Part shown: positions 28,355 through 40,388 of the stretch, one piece after another
How the letters are laid out: each line of letters starts with the position of its first letter
Numbering within the stretch: the stretch's first letter is position 1
Source of the DNA: Basidiobolus meristosporus CBS 931.73
Lineage: Eukaryota; Basidiobolomycota; Basidiobolomycetes; Basidiobolales; Basidiobolaceae
Length of the DNA stretch: 64,000 nt
NCBI GenBank assembly: GCA_002104905.1
Contig: MCFE01000230.1
Coordinates: 57,428 to 121,427 of the forward strand
Reading direction: 5' to 3'
The notes under the pieces: model-generated
The model's input: the letters and a program-made list of their open reading frames with translations, nothing else
Told to the model about the DNA's origin: nothing
Databases searched by the model: none
Program-made: the position numbers and the translations under genes

Positions 28355-31330
28355 ATGCAGAGTTCTTCACAAGATTCAGCTCTCTTAGGGAGCAACGTAC
28401 CTTACATAGCTTATAATGACAACGATCCTTTGGAGGACAATGAGAGCAGCTTCCCCCTGTATTCAAACAGCTCAGACAGAGATCGTCTCTTAAACCAGGG
28501 GTTTACCTCCACTTACGATCCAGAGCCCGAGGATGATTACGAGGAGGATGAGGCGCCTCCCTCACTTATGATAGAACTAAACCACCTTAACCAACCAAGA
28601 CCAAACCAAGTTCCCAGGAGGAAGGGGCTATCGCGGGTGTACAAATCCATTCCAACCTCGGAGCTGCGAGAGAGAGCTCTCTATCGTTGGCACAACATTG
28701 ACAATCTAGACGTATTCTTTGAACGAGTAAATAGAGCCCACTTCGTGCCAGCAAACAGCGGCCGTTACTAAACCCATCTATAGGTGTACTCGTACTACAC
28801 TGGAAAAGGGATATATTGTATTTTACTTTCCCGGGTGCTAAATCTTTTGTAAGTTGGTTCATCCCGAGTTCCATCCAAGTGACACGTTGCTAATGGTGCG
28901 TAGATCATTTGCATTCATCATTGGGTTCACCCTCTTTATCGTGGACTGTGTTGATTACTCGAAGATCCAGCCGGACGGGCACCTCTCGGATATTGTGATC
29001 CCTCAATGCATTACCAGGTAGCACCCCACACCGACCATTGGATTTGTCACGAACCCGTCCTAACTGGTCGACTTTCCAGGCTGTCTGGTGTATCTGCGTT
29101 GTTCACCATCATATTCTTTGTCTTTTGGATTTGGCAGTTCCTTCGATTGATCTTTGACATTCGGGGTTTATTCGACATGTACCATTTCTACACGTACCTC
29201 TTGGAGATCCCCGACGTGAGTAGTTCCTGTCGCCGCCCGAGGAGGGTTGTTTACTAACACGCTGGTGATACGTAGGTCGATATGCAAACCATCGAGTGGA
29301 GAGAAGTGGTGAACAGAATCATTGATTTGAACGAGCATAACCCCTCAGTGCTAGCAAACCAGCAGAGCAGAATGAACGTTCACAGCATTGCCAACCGAAT
29401 CATGCGGAAGGAAAACTACATGATCGCCTTGTTCAACAAAGAGATCTTGGACTTAACAATCCCGTTTCCATTTCTGCGACATCGTAAGATACTTACGAAG
29501 ACACTGGAGTGGAACCTTTCATTCTGCATTGTCAGCTACGTGTTTGACGAGCAGGGGCAAGTGCGCAAGCGTTTTCTACGTGACGTGCAAAGAGGCCATC
29601 TTGTTCAAGGGTATGTGGAGTTGATGGCGGCCGTGGCCTGATACCGTATTTAACAGCCAGCTCCTTTAGACTGAAGCGCCGTTTTTACTTTATGGGAATA
29701 ATCAATATTATCTTTGCCCCTTTTATCATTATCTATCTGATTCTGTTCTTCTTCTTCCGGTATTTTGAGGTATGTGGCCGCTCTACCGCAGGCACGCTGA
29801 CCATGCGTAACCATTTTCGTGTCAATGTCATCTCAGGAATACTACAAAAACCCTAGCTCCCTTGGGTCCAGACAGTACACTCCTTTTGCGCGCTGGAAGT
29901 TCAGAGAGTTCAACGAGCTCCCACACCTCTTCCAAAAGCGCTTGACCAACAGCTACGACAACGCCATGAAATACATCAACCAATTTCCAAAGGAGAAAAC
30001 TGCACTGATTTCACGGTAGCTAGAACTATCCGTACCACCACTTTTCCCACAGGCTTCTAATTCGGAATGTAGGTTTGTTGCGTTCATCGCTGGCTCATTT
30101 GCCGCGGTGTTGGCCGTCATCACTATTGTTGATCAAGAGGTTCTGCTTGGCTTCCAGATTTCCCCCGACAAAACCGTGTTCTTCTACATTGGTGTGTTTG
30201 GTACGATCCTGGCCATTAGCCGTGGAATGATCCCGAGCGAGAACCACGTATTCGAACCTCAAAATATGCTGCAGGAGGTTGTGGAGGACACCCATTATCT
30301 GCCGTTGGAGTGGCAGGGAAAACTCCACACTGACGAGGTTAGGCCCGATTCGAAAGGGCTGCCATCAGCATTCGCTAACGGTTAGGTTGGAATATAGGTC
30401 CGAAAACAATTTTGCGAGCTTTTCGATTACAAGGTGTCGATCTTCTTGCAAGAAACCCTCAGCGTGATCTTCACTCCTTTCATCCTTTGGATCTCTCTTC
30501 CTTCCTGCAGTGATATCCTTTTTTACCATCCCTTCCGGAACCAGCCTCCGTAAGCTTCTCATTATCACTTAACTTGGTCCCCACAGAAGATTGTGGATTT
30601 CTTTAGAGAATTCACTGTCCATGTAGATGGCGTTGGATATGTTTGCAGCTTTGCGGTATTCAATTTCAAACGGAACGGAAACATCAAGGTACCAGTGCTC
30701 AACCCCATTGCTAACCACTCCTTCTAAACCGGATTGATATTTAGTACGGTGCACCGGCGGAGACGGAGAACGAGTACTTCGCCTCCAAAGAAGGAAAGAT
30801 GGAGAAGTCTTTTCTCAACTTCAAGGTAAGCGTGGGTCGGGCGGCGGTGGTTGAGGTTCTGTTTCTAACAACCCATTCGCAGGCGAACAACCCGGAGTGG
30901 CAGCCCAACGATCCATCCGCCTCAATATTCCTCAGCCGATTTAATGAATTCTCGAACAACGCGCGCCATGTGAGCATTTCGGAGTCACCGGAGTTCGCCA
31001 TGGGGTCAAGTAACATACTTCGGAACCGACATGGCTATGACAACCTTCGAAGAGGGTCGACCTTCAAATCCCCCAACGTTAGACGACCGGTGGCCATCCC
31101 GAAGGTATATGTGGCTGATGAGGATAGTGGCCAGATCTCTGGATCCGAAGGAACCGCCGAATCCGCCCTTTTGTCCTCAGGAAGCTCATTACATGGCCAT
31201 CACCATGGGCGTTCCGGGGCAGGAATCATCGCGTTGCTGAATCAGGTAAGTCCGGGTGGGGAGGCACCGGAGAAACGGAGGCTAACGCTTCTCTTGGCAG
31301 ATTTACGAGAACAATGGACTACTTGGCTAG
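28355..31330 (+). CDS. ATG9: Autophagy-related lipid scramblase Atg9
   Basis: Thirteen exons (28355-28726, 28784-28848, 28904-29017, 29080-29215, 29276-29610, 29670-29769, 29837-30015, 30073-30337, 30398-30512, 30585-30688, 30745-30825, 30883-31245, 31301-31330) total 752 residues in frame. The acidic N-terminus leads into [20 protein letters not shown]. Membrane segments and conserved blocks follow in family order: [86 protein letters not shown] and [16 protein letters not shown]. Atg9 is the transmembrane scramblase that seeds the autophagosome membrane. The exon 9/10 junction lies in the best conserved block and is correct only if an AT-AC intron is removed. The C-terminal tail is Ser/His-rich and probably regulatory. 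Confidence 0.96.
30513..30584 (+). other. AT-AC U12-type intron in ATG9
   Basis: The intron begins ATATCCTTTT and ends CCCCAC; its branch-like element TCACTTAAC places the adenosine 12-13 nt before the 3' end. Removing exactly this segment gives [12 protein letters not shown], the conserved Atg9 block. I found no GT-AG alternative that keeps the frame. Confidence 0.85.
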
Positions 31331-31487
31331 TAATGAATGGGATTGTATATATAACATGAGGAGGAAGCAAGTTTGTATTAGGAAACAAGAGAAATTCAAT
31401 GTATCGAGTCAGTTTATCGAATCAGTAAAAATCGAGGGGTTATTTTATTATTCCTGCGTTTGCCTAAATACGATCCATAAACACGCC

Positions 31488-32583
31488 TCAGGCGGAGATT
31501 CTTCGCTTAGCAAGATCTCTCAAGGTTTTGCGTCCAGTGACCGCACCAATGACGCTGAGGATTAGTAAATACGAGAGAGTATCAAAGATATTCAAGTCGG
31601 TCCAGTAACGGTAGTAGAGGTATGCAATGGATCCCAACGTCCCTATGAAGCCCAGGGCGGGGACCATTTCTGAAGGGGCGTTGACGGGGAAGTGGGAGAG
31701 GTTCACCCCAAGGGAGCTCCACTGATGGTCGATGAGAATTGGTTAATATTTGATAGGGAGAACATGGTCCTAATGTGAATACGTACTGAGATGACTAGCC
31801 ACACCCATGGACTCAACACGATCAAAGCAAAGAGGGATGAAAGCCAGGTTGGTGGAAGATCCTCTGGCTTTCGGAAGATATGGTGGATCTCAGGTCGGGG
31901 GCCAAAGCCTAGCTGTGGTTGAGTGGTCTGGGGTTCCTGGGCTGCCTCGGTCTCGAATTGAATCGTGCCAACTCGGTAGTTGATGGCATCAGGGATAGAG
32001 AAGGCACCAAGTACGATGTCCAAATGGTATTCCCCGGCAAACTTCTGGGCAGTGGTTTTTTTCTCCTTGGTATCCTAATGTAAAGAAGGCTCAGTGAGAG
32101 AACCCTCAGACAACTCATGAAGCCATGCCCTTACCAAAAGCAACTTGTACTTTCCGGACTTGGTGGAATCCAGCTTACGAATCAACTGCTCTTGGGTTCC
32201 AACCTGAGTGAACACCGCGAAAGCCTGGTGGGCACGGAACGGCTTCTCCCCTTCGGAGGTTTTCTGTTTGAGGTTGAAGGAGACTCTTAGTCTTTCGTTC
32301 GGTTGTAAAGTGAGGGGGGCTGACAACGCGTCCGGGTAGTTTATGCTAGATGCGACCAGAGATCTTTAGAGCTGCGAAAAGGGAAGGTAGGCGGTCTTTC
32401 TTCTCAGACCAGGTCGAAGAATACTCACCTCTGAGAGAGACGTCGAACGTCAGCAGCCGAAATCGAAACGTCCACTTTGGAGAGAACAAAGCTGGGCTCA
32501 GGTTGTTGGCATTGGATGCCTCCGAAGAAGGAGAGGCACGCCAAACACAGTACGGAGATCTGTGTCAAAGTGAAGGCTCGCAT
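31488..32583 (-). CDS. SWP1: Ribophorin II / Swp1 subunit of oligosaccharyltransferase
   Basis: Four exons (32429-32583, 32135-32363, 31787-32074, 31488-31721) give 301 residues. A signal peptide (LTQISVLCLACLSFFGGIQC) precedes a luminal beta-rich domain. The family-typical juxtamembrane block RPEIHHIFRKPEDLPPTWLS follows, then three hydrophobic segments (LFALIVLSPWVWLVIS, MVPALGFIGTLGSIAYLYYR, TLSYLLILSVIGAVTG). The C-terminus is basic and ends RDLAKRRISA. Ribophorin II/Swp1 is a non-catalytic membrane subunit of the ER complex that N-glycosylates proteins. At about 300 residues it is Swp1-sized, roughly half the length of animal ribophorin II. Introns are GTGAGT, GTAAGG and GTACGT types. 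Confidence 0.9.
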
Positions 32584-32876
32584 GTTCTCTGAAATAAATA
32601 CCACACAGCCGTCTGTTGAGTGGATTCTTCCTCAGTTGCTGGCATTGAGGTTCAACCATAAGGTGGAGCCCGCACGTCACGTGATAGCAATCGTCCATAC
32701 ACAAGCACCCACGGAATCTCTAGATTTCAAGAATTCCAACGAATTACAAGCGATTGCGTAAAGAAATCAAAGTTTTATTCAGATTCAAATGGAGTCGGGT
32801 ATATGCAGCGGAGGAGAGATTATATGAAGCATAACCACTGATACAGTACGGGACAAAATGGCCTATTAGGCGGGGT

Positions 32877-34984
32877 TCAATCCAAGAAGATGCTGCCGTA
32901 GAAGATCGGGGACAGCTTCCGGATTTCCTCTGGAAGAGCGCATTGGGGTCAGTCGGCCATTGCAAGAGGAGTCAGTTGGTGGAGACACATACCTTCAACA
33001 TCATGCAAGGACATGGTTTTCTTGTGGATGATGACGTAGAATTCCCTCTCCTCGGAGTTTTTCCCAGCAACCCAGAAGCCTGACTCATGACGTACGATCA
33101 TCTCCGTTAAGGTTTTATTGCTATCCACGAGGATGGGTAAGTGAGTGTGAGGGCTTGACGTAGTAGCAGCGGAGGTGGCGTACGTACCTTAGCAAGTCTT
33201 CCCGAAGGTTGTTTAGACAATTCTTCATTTCGGCTGTGATCACGATGGGGTTGGTCGAGTCGGAGTTCGCCACGCTGGACCCATGGCTATCACTATCTTG
33301 TGTGCGAATGGCCAGGTTCAGTTTGTTGTAGTGGATGAAGTAGTACTGTTGCTTCTCCTCTTCTCTGTATGAACGTTAGCGTTGGTTCGCAGCAAAGATG
33401 GGGAACCCACTCACCTAATTTTGCAGTAGTTTGCCCAGTCTTCCTGGATTTTGTTGGATAGCTCCTGTGCGCCAGGTCGGAGCCATTCATCTAGTGAGTT
33501 CAAATACTGCAGATCCAGCTCCGTCCCTTCGTCGCAAGGGAAGAATAAACAGATTGTGCAGGATTTGTTGTACTGAAAAGCATCAGCCTCATTCGAAATA
33601 GACCAGTTGGAAAGTGGAGATTGCTTACATTGTAGATAGCAATCTGGTGCTCAGTTCCATCTTCGCCTAGTCTCAGCGTGGTCCAGTTCGACCGGCTCGT
33701 TCGGATTGTCAAGATCGACTGAGGGAGTGAGGAATTTCGAGTCTGCCGGTAAATGCTCTGATTCACTGGGAACAGGTGAGTTGGCTGCCGACGAATTTGC
33801 GCTCCATAATGACCCCAGCAATGCTGCACCCCGTTGGCGTAGGCTCGAAGTTGGTTTCTATCAACAGCTCGATGAGTACGGCAGCGTCGTGGTAGCAATG
33901 GGACATGCGTACAGTACCTTCTCCTTTCTGTTGGTTGACCGGATTACCTTCTTCAAATCCGATGTGTTGAAGAGGAACTCCCGCAGGTAATGGTAGACGG
34001 CCCTTATGTCGTCATCTCCAGGAAGACCAGTCCAAACGACTTGGCCATCCCACATGATGAATGCGTTGGAGATACTTCGGAAATTTGCCTGCAAGTCATC
34101 CACGAATGATCTTGCATGAAGAAATGTAGACTTGGACAAAGGGTGAAATACAATTCCTAGGGAGAGCGGGTGAGTGGAGTGAGTGTAAGGAATGCTGAAT
34201 GGCCGCTGTCGTATCTACCGTCGATGATGTTGAACAGGTCGAATTGGTTGAAATCCCACTGCCAAACCCGAGCGGAATAAAATTCCTCCAATTTCAAACG
34301 TAACGCTTTCACCGACTGTTTCGCAACGGTGGAAGCAAAGGTTCCATACAGCAGCTGCAGGAAATGACTTAGTTCCCATGTGTTCTGGATGCCGCTATTT
34401 GCCGCTATACCTTGTAAAGTTTGTATGACTGTTTGAGCACCTCGGAAATCATACGGTTATCTAGTGTGGTATCCTGATAATTAACAATGGTGGCTTCCTT
34501 GTTCTTCTTAGAGGGTCGGACCTTCTTTGCGAGTTCGATATTCTAGGGTCGTAGTTAGTTGGTTAGTCTACTGAGCTGTACAAATCCATCGGTCTGATAG
34601 CTACCAAAGTCATCCAATACCCAGGCTCTGGCTCGAAGAAGACCAACCGATTCTTCTGCGAGTGTACATTTTCGCAGGGCTGATCCGGAGAGAAAACCCT
34701 GGGGCAATCGAGAGAAACCGAACCGATTAGTTGAATTAGCCAACGGGCCCCATGGTTCGTAGAGAAGAAACCTTTTAAGATTCCGAGTCTTACTTTGTGA
34801 AATTCACTAAAGCCTGAGCCAACCCAACCTGTCGCATCTTCACGTCGATGGGGGTTGTCTGTCGAGCGGTGTAGTATAGCAACTGCTCGTGCTGGGTTTC
34901 CTCAGTGGGACCGAACTCGGCATTGAAAATGCAAAAATGAGACACTACATGGGGACTGCTACTAACGGGTAGCGGTGGCTCCAT
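32877..34984 (-). CDS. CCZ1: Vacuolar fusion protein Ccz1
   Basis: Multi-exon gene; the start (34984) and stop (32877) are clear. The N-terminus has the Ccz1 hallmark FCIFNAEFGPTEETQHEQLL with the VGLAQALVNFTK block, followed after an intron by KNRLVFFEPEPGYWM (a longin-like fold). Middle exons include ISEVLKQSYKLYKLLYGTF, WDFNQFDLFNIIDG, and HARSFVDDLQANF through FIMWDGQVVWTGLPGDDD. The last exon ends EEIRKLSPIFYGSIFLD. Mon1-Ccz1 is the guanine-nucleotide exchange factor that activates Rab7/Ypt7 on late endosomes and autophagosomes. Exons between about 33000 and 33800 were recognised but their limits were not fixed individually. The gene is in tandem with SWP1 on the same strand. Confidence 0.88.
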
Positions 34985-35467
34985 CGCTTTGGTATTTAAT
35001 TTTCCTGCAAAGATAGCGCCAAATAACTTGGGAAGCTTTCCCTCTCTCTAGGCGCTAGTGAAATAGGGACCACTCACTCGATACTCCTAAGAGGGTGATT
35101 TCATATCCATCCCACTCACTCTACGATTTTTAGCCAATGATCGACCATTGCTTAGCAACGACCTGAAGCGTATGATATTTCGCTTTTATGCAAATAAAAT
35201 AAGGCTTTTATATAGAAATTCATTGGTGGGTTAGGGCGTTAGGGCTTGTAAATGTCTATGAAATGTTGGTTGGAGATTAATGGTGGGGGGCAGAGAATGA
35301 ATACGGTAAATAGGCCAAATATTGATTAGGGAGGGTGAGTGTGTGGGTAGGTGGATGGAATCACCTGAACGAGACGAAACGAAACGTAAAGAACAAATGA
35401 ATGCAAAATTCCGGATACTTTTAAGGTCGTGCTCATGAGGTACGTGGAAAGGGATGCTGGGTGGATT
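34985..35467. other. Intergenic between CCZ1 and the RUN-FYVE gene
   Basis: About 480 bp with GT-rich runs near 35270-35360 and no supportable gene. It holds the CCZ1 promoter and the 3' region of the RUN-FYVE gene. Confidence 0.45.
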
Positions 35468-37566
35468 TTAGTCGGCAGTGGTTAGTGTCTCGTAGCAGGA
35501 ATCGCAAACCCTCACGGGGCTTTTGGATGACGGTAGGAGGATTCTGTGTGTGGAACATCGGGCGCAATAGAGTTTCCTAACATGTAACAAAACATCAGAT
35601 GTCTATGGAAGGGCTACAATCTCAATTTCCATGGGTGTTAACAAGCAATCAAGTGAGCATCAACACGAGCCTTACCCGTCACGCCGGCAGTGGTGTTTCC
35701 GAAGAAGAAGGCTAAATTGTTGGCCACATTGGTTGCATTTCGAGGCCAGATTGTTACTCTGCCAGGGTCGTTGTTGCTGGATGTCTTTGGCCATATGCTC
35801 CAATGAATTCAGCCGGACTTGCAACCGGCTCATCTCCTGGGCCATGAGGATCAATGTTTCGTCCTTCTCTGCATTGCCTTCTTCTAGTTGCTTCAGTTTG
35901 GAGAAAACACATAGATCTGGCTGGTTGATTTGCGTATGGAGTTTCTCTAGGTTACTAGAAGTGCTGGAGGCGGTATCCCGGAGCTGCTCGGCGATTTTCC
36001 TGAGATTCCAGTAGGACTGTTCGAAGTGGCGAATCTTCTCCGTTTTCTCTTGGATCTCTGCTTCTGCTTGGTTTAGTCTTTCAACCGAGGTCTCTCCATT
36101 GTCCGAATCCAATCCCCAGATAGACCGTACTGATCCCTGGAGGGTTTCAAGTAAGATGAGTGGCGTACCAGATCACGATAACCCATCGTTCACTTACGTG
36201 CTTCCGTGGTGGCGAAGGCTTTGGGAAAGTCAGGCCGGTCTTATTGAACTCTTTCTAAGATGAACAGGTGAGTGCCGATCACACACAACCCAATAGTGCG
36301 AATACAGGCATAGATTTACCATAGTTCGCTGTAGCTCGGCATTTTTGGCTTCGAGCTGTTGGCATTGGCGCTTGAGGGAGTTGACCTTCTTCATTAGCTC
36401 CTCGTTATCCCCGGCCAACTCGTTAGCAGCTTGCTCTTGGGCCGCACATTTGTCCTTGAGTAGTGTTAATGACGGGGTCTGCATTGACCGGTTGTTTAAG
36501 CTACCTCAAGATCTCGGCATGCGTCTTCCAAGCACTGGTTTCTTTCGATCACCTTCAAATACTCCCGGATGTCGACCGTTTCGCATACATCATTCTGCTG
36601 CACCGGTGGGATCGGGGAAGGAACAACTTGCTCCGAAGAGACAGATATCGGAGGAGAGCTAAGCAGATCTGGTGCAGCAGGCTCTTGGTACTCCATGCTA
36701 AGAAGAGCAAATGGGGTTACATTGAATCCCTTCGGGGGAAATCAGCGAAGCGCTTGCCTTTCTTTCTCTGAGATCTCCTCGATTTCATTGTTCAGCCAGC
36801 CTACAAAGTTGGCCACGGTATCCCCGTCCTCCGTCTCGTTCAGCTTGACTAAATTCTTGTCCTGCAATGAAAACGCGAAGCTGACATAATCTAAGGGAGC
36901 CAGGGTATCTGAAAATACATCGAATTCCGTGCTAGCAACCAGTGCATGGGGCTCATACCATTCTCTATATGCCATCAGACTCCGGTTAGCTTGTCTCTCC
37001 TCAACGATCTCCCGTCTCTCTTACCTAATCAATACTTGGTTGTCTAACAGCACAGCCAGGGCCGTGGATAAAGTCCTTTCTCGTAAGCTTAAGCGGATCC
37101 AGGCTCTGGCAGAGCCAAGGCCTTTTAATGACGTGATGGACTTTACTTTGTCCACCGTGCTCTTTAACGGACCCAGTCGACCGTGCTCGGCTTGCTCCAC
37201 GATAAAGTCCCAATAGCATCTAAAGGTTCCCCACACATTTCCTTTTAGTCTCAGGCCGTGGCGTAGCACCCGATCTATCAAAGAGCACAGACTTGACAGA
37301 AAGGGATCCTCTTGTGGTATAGCAGTACCAGTCTCCTCATATATCGAGCAGATAATTGTTACCAACACGTTGGCAAAAGAGACGACGTGCTTGCGTAAAG
37401 AGTTTTGCTCTTTCAGGAAATTCAGGAGGGTGGAAAACGTCACCGAGCTGACTCCGGGAAATAGGTTTTGTCTTTTGTAATTGTTACTTATCAGCTCACG
37501 GACCTCGGGCTCCGTAGTGCGGATGAGCCGCAATACTTCTTTGAATTGCTCCTCTGTGATTGCCAT
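35468..37566 (-). CDS. RUN and FYVE domain protein (RUFY-like) with an altered FYVE finger
   Basis: Multi-exon. The first exon (37021-37566) is an N-terminal RUN domain (from FKEVLRLIRTTEPEVRELIS to KGNVWGTFRCYWDFI, ending LSLRERTLSTALAVLLD). A conserved block AYREWYEP and SFAFSLQDKNLVKLNETEDG follow. Long coiled-coil stretches come next, for example NEELMKKVNSLKRQCQQLEA and AEAEIQEKTEKIRHFEQSYW. The C-terminus is a FYVE finger: CNQCGQQFSLLLRKHHCRRD, then GKLYCARCS and VRVCDSC. RUFY proteins bind PI3P on endosomes and act with small GTPases and motors. The R+HHCR core is intact, but the cysteine expected two residues later is aspartate (HHCRRDG), right at the last exon junction. Confidence 0.87.
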
Positions 37567-38383
37567 ATCGTCAGGTTCTGTGGCGCGTCGATGTTATTAG
37601 GGGAAGGAAGGCCTCCAAAGATATAGAATTGAACACGCTGGATGGGGGCTGTCTCAGTACGGGTTAATGATGAAGGAATTGACTAGAAGCTATTCGGTAG
37701 GGTTTCTAGTGAGGAATATACTGCAGTCTATGAGTAAAATAAAACAGGAATCCAGGAGACGTGGCTTACTCTTTCTTACTTATTAAGATATTAGAAGAGT
37801 AGCATCCAAAAAGAGAAAGGCCAAGCCCTTTGTTGAGCAAAGGGAAAATAAGAAAGAGTAAAAGCAAAACCTCGTATCAACAACGAAACAACAGCTTTTA
37901 GCAAGAAGGGGTCAGAGTGGGGAGAGTGAAGGAGTAAATAAATATCGCGAGGATTCCGAATCAACTATGTTAGAGATGATCATAGGATAACTGACAAGGC
38001 CATACCCATCTTGATTTGATGTATATTTCAGGCAGGAAGTTTGACTGAACCGGAAAAAATAACCTTTCATTAGCAATTCCTAAACAAAGCAACCCTCCAC
38101 ATTATAATTAATATAGCATCGTATTGAATTGAAGCGGCGGGAGAGCCTTTGATTGCATTTTTCCCTGCTTCCAGTACAAAGACATGTATCATCATCCTTC
38201 ACATACAATATTGCGACAGTACTGCGATTTACCTGATCAATACTAACTACTTGATTAAATTTAACCGCCAAACCATCTGACGCTGATTACTGGATTGATG
38301 ACATAAGTACATAGTACGTTGTGTTGAAATCCTTCCATTGAGCATTGCCACATTATTTACTTCCTTAACGTTGGCTTTACAAG
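37567..38383. other. Intergenic, divergent promoter region
   Basis: AT-rich DNA between the divergent RUN-FYVE and CSN1 genes. It contains AAAGAGTAAAAG-type purine runs (37790-37930). A short minus frame at 38080-38271 shows no features. Confidence 0.45.
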
Positions 38384-40113
38384 ATGTCTAATGTGGAGGA
38401 GGAAAGTCTAGCTAAAAGAAAGAGGACGAACAACACAATCGTGCAACAGGTCAACAACCTGGACTTGGACACCTATCTGGCCAATTACAAAGGTACAGCA
38501 CTATCACATTGCTGGTGATAGTGGTGAATTCCTCTAAGATTTGAGTAAAACACACTCCTGCTAAACAACGATATTTCTGCTTCCCTTTATTGAGGCCATG
38601 CTCGTTTCGAGAGGTTGCTATTCATAGCGGAGAGGTGTCCGCCATTACAAATCGAGGCCTACAAACAAACGTTGAAAGAAATCCAGGCCAATTCAAGTGA
38701 TACCAACAAGTACATGGAGACTTTGGCCAAGCTCAACGAGGCCTTAATTAGTAAAGGCGAGGAACCTGTCAGCCCGGATAATACTTGGACAGAGTCTACT
38801 AATAAGCGGAACAAGCTACATGCGGAGAAATTAGAAGCGGAGTTGAAAAATTACAAAAACAACCTCATAAAAGAGAGTATTCGGGTGAGCATTTCAAACT
38901 CTAAATATGGGCCAAGTTCAGGTGGAGGCTGATGCTTTGGTTATGCAGATGGGTCATAAGGATTTGGGAGATCATTACTATAACTGTGGAGATCTTGCCA
39001 CCGCACTCAAGTGCTACTCCCGTACGCGTGACTACTGCACCACCGCCAAGCATATTACCAATATGTGTATGAGTGTGATACAGGTAAAGTGCAACTCGAT
39101 TCATATGTCACTTTGGATTGTCTTGACCTAATGGCGTGAGCTTCAGGTGAGTATTGAGATGAAGAACTTCAACCATGTGCAGAGTTTTGTAAGTAAAGCC
39201 GAGGCAGCACCAGAGACGCAAGACAAAAGCTTGATTCAGGCCAAGCTTCACTGCAGCTCAGGGCTGGCCCACTTGGACTCAGGCCGGTACAAATTAGCAG
39301 CGAAGTCTTTTCTTGACACCTCATTTGAATTGGGTTCCAGCTATAACGAGGTAAGAGATGCGCCTATTTCAATAGCAGGGGAGTTGGACCCGCTAAACGT
39401 TCCATACAACCAGATCATTGCACCTAATGATGTGGCCGTCTATGGTGGCCTATGTGCATTGGCAACGTTTGATCGCACTGAGCTCAAAAGCAAAGTCATC
39501 AATAACACGGAGTTCAAGAAGTTCCTTGAGCTAGAACCACACATCCGGGAGCTCATCAACGGCTTCTACAGCTCGAAATACACGCTTTGCTTGGAGATAA
39601 TGGAGAAATGGAAGGTAAGCCTATTGTGAGGAGCGTATGAGGTTGGCCCGAGGCATAACGGAGTTTACGCTGCAGAACGACTTCTTGCTGGACATCTATC
39701 TTCACAATCATGTAGAGATACTGTATCAAATGATCAGAATGAAAGCGTTGGTCCAGTATTTCACGCCCTTCCAGTCCGTGGATCTGAACAAAATGGCCCA
39801 ATCATTCTCAACGACGGTGAATAGATTAGAGCAGGAAATCGCAACATTGATCATGAACAACAACATTCAAGCTCGGATAGACAGTCACAACAAGGTATTG
39901 CCGATGCGCGCGGGACTCAACCGATCTCTAATCGCATTGTATCCGTAGATTCTCTATGCCAAGCAAATAGATCAACGAAGCCATGTGTTCCAAAACTCCA
40001 TCACCATGGGTCAGAAGTACGAGAAGAACGCGCGCGCATTGCTCCTCCGAGTCAAGCTGTTGCAAGGCGAACTTGTCGTGAATGGCAAGGCGGAGCAACG
40101 CAAAGAGTATTGA
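38384..40113 (+). CDS. CSN1: COP9 signalosome subunit 1
   Basis: Seven exons (38384-38492, 38595-38884, 38922-39083, 39147-39350, 39414-39614, 39676-39894, 39949-40113) total 449 residues without a break. Family blocks are [36 protein letters not shown] then [62 protein letters not shown], and a PCI domain including [20 protein letters not shown] then [14 protein letters not shown]1 organises the COP9 signalosome, which removes NEDD8 from cullin-RING ligases. The window also encodes an F-box protein, a potential component of such ligases. The second intron is only 37 nt. The divergent RUN-FYVE gene lies upstream. Confidence 0.92.
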
Positions 40114-40388
40114 AGTAGCTTGTTCCAACTCACGTGTCCAATTCGAGTGAAAACCACGATTTCATTAAAGAGTGGGGCGTTTAGCTTTATTCAATGCAGT
40201 ATCTTGCCCAAGTCTATATTAGGATAGATTGATCATCATATGCTCGATTGTTGGAAACATTCCAACCATTATATCGGCCAGCGCTCGGTCGAATGTGTAC
40301 CCGCGAAAGTGCACCCGCAGCCAGTACATCCTGGCATGAGTATACAGTTGAGATGGGGTAGCCACCAACAACTCCAAGATTGAGCATC

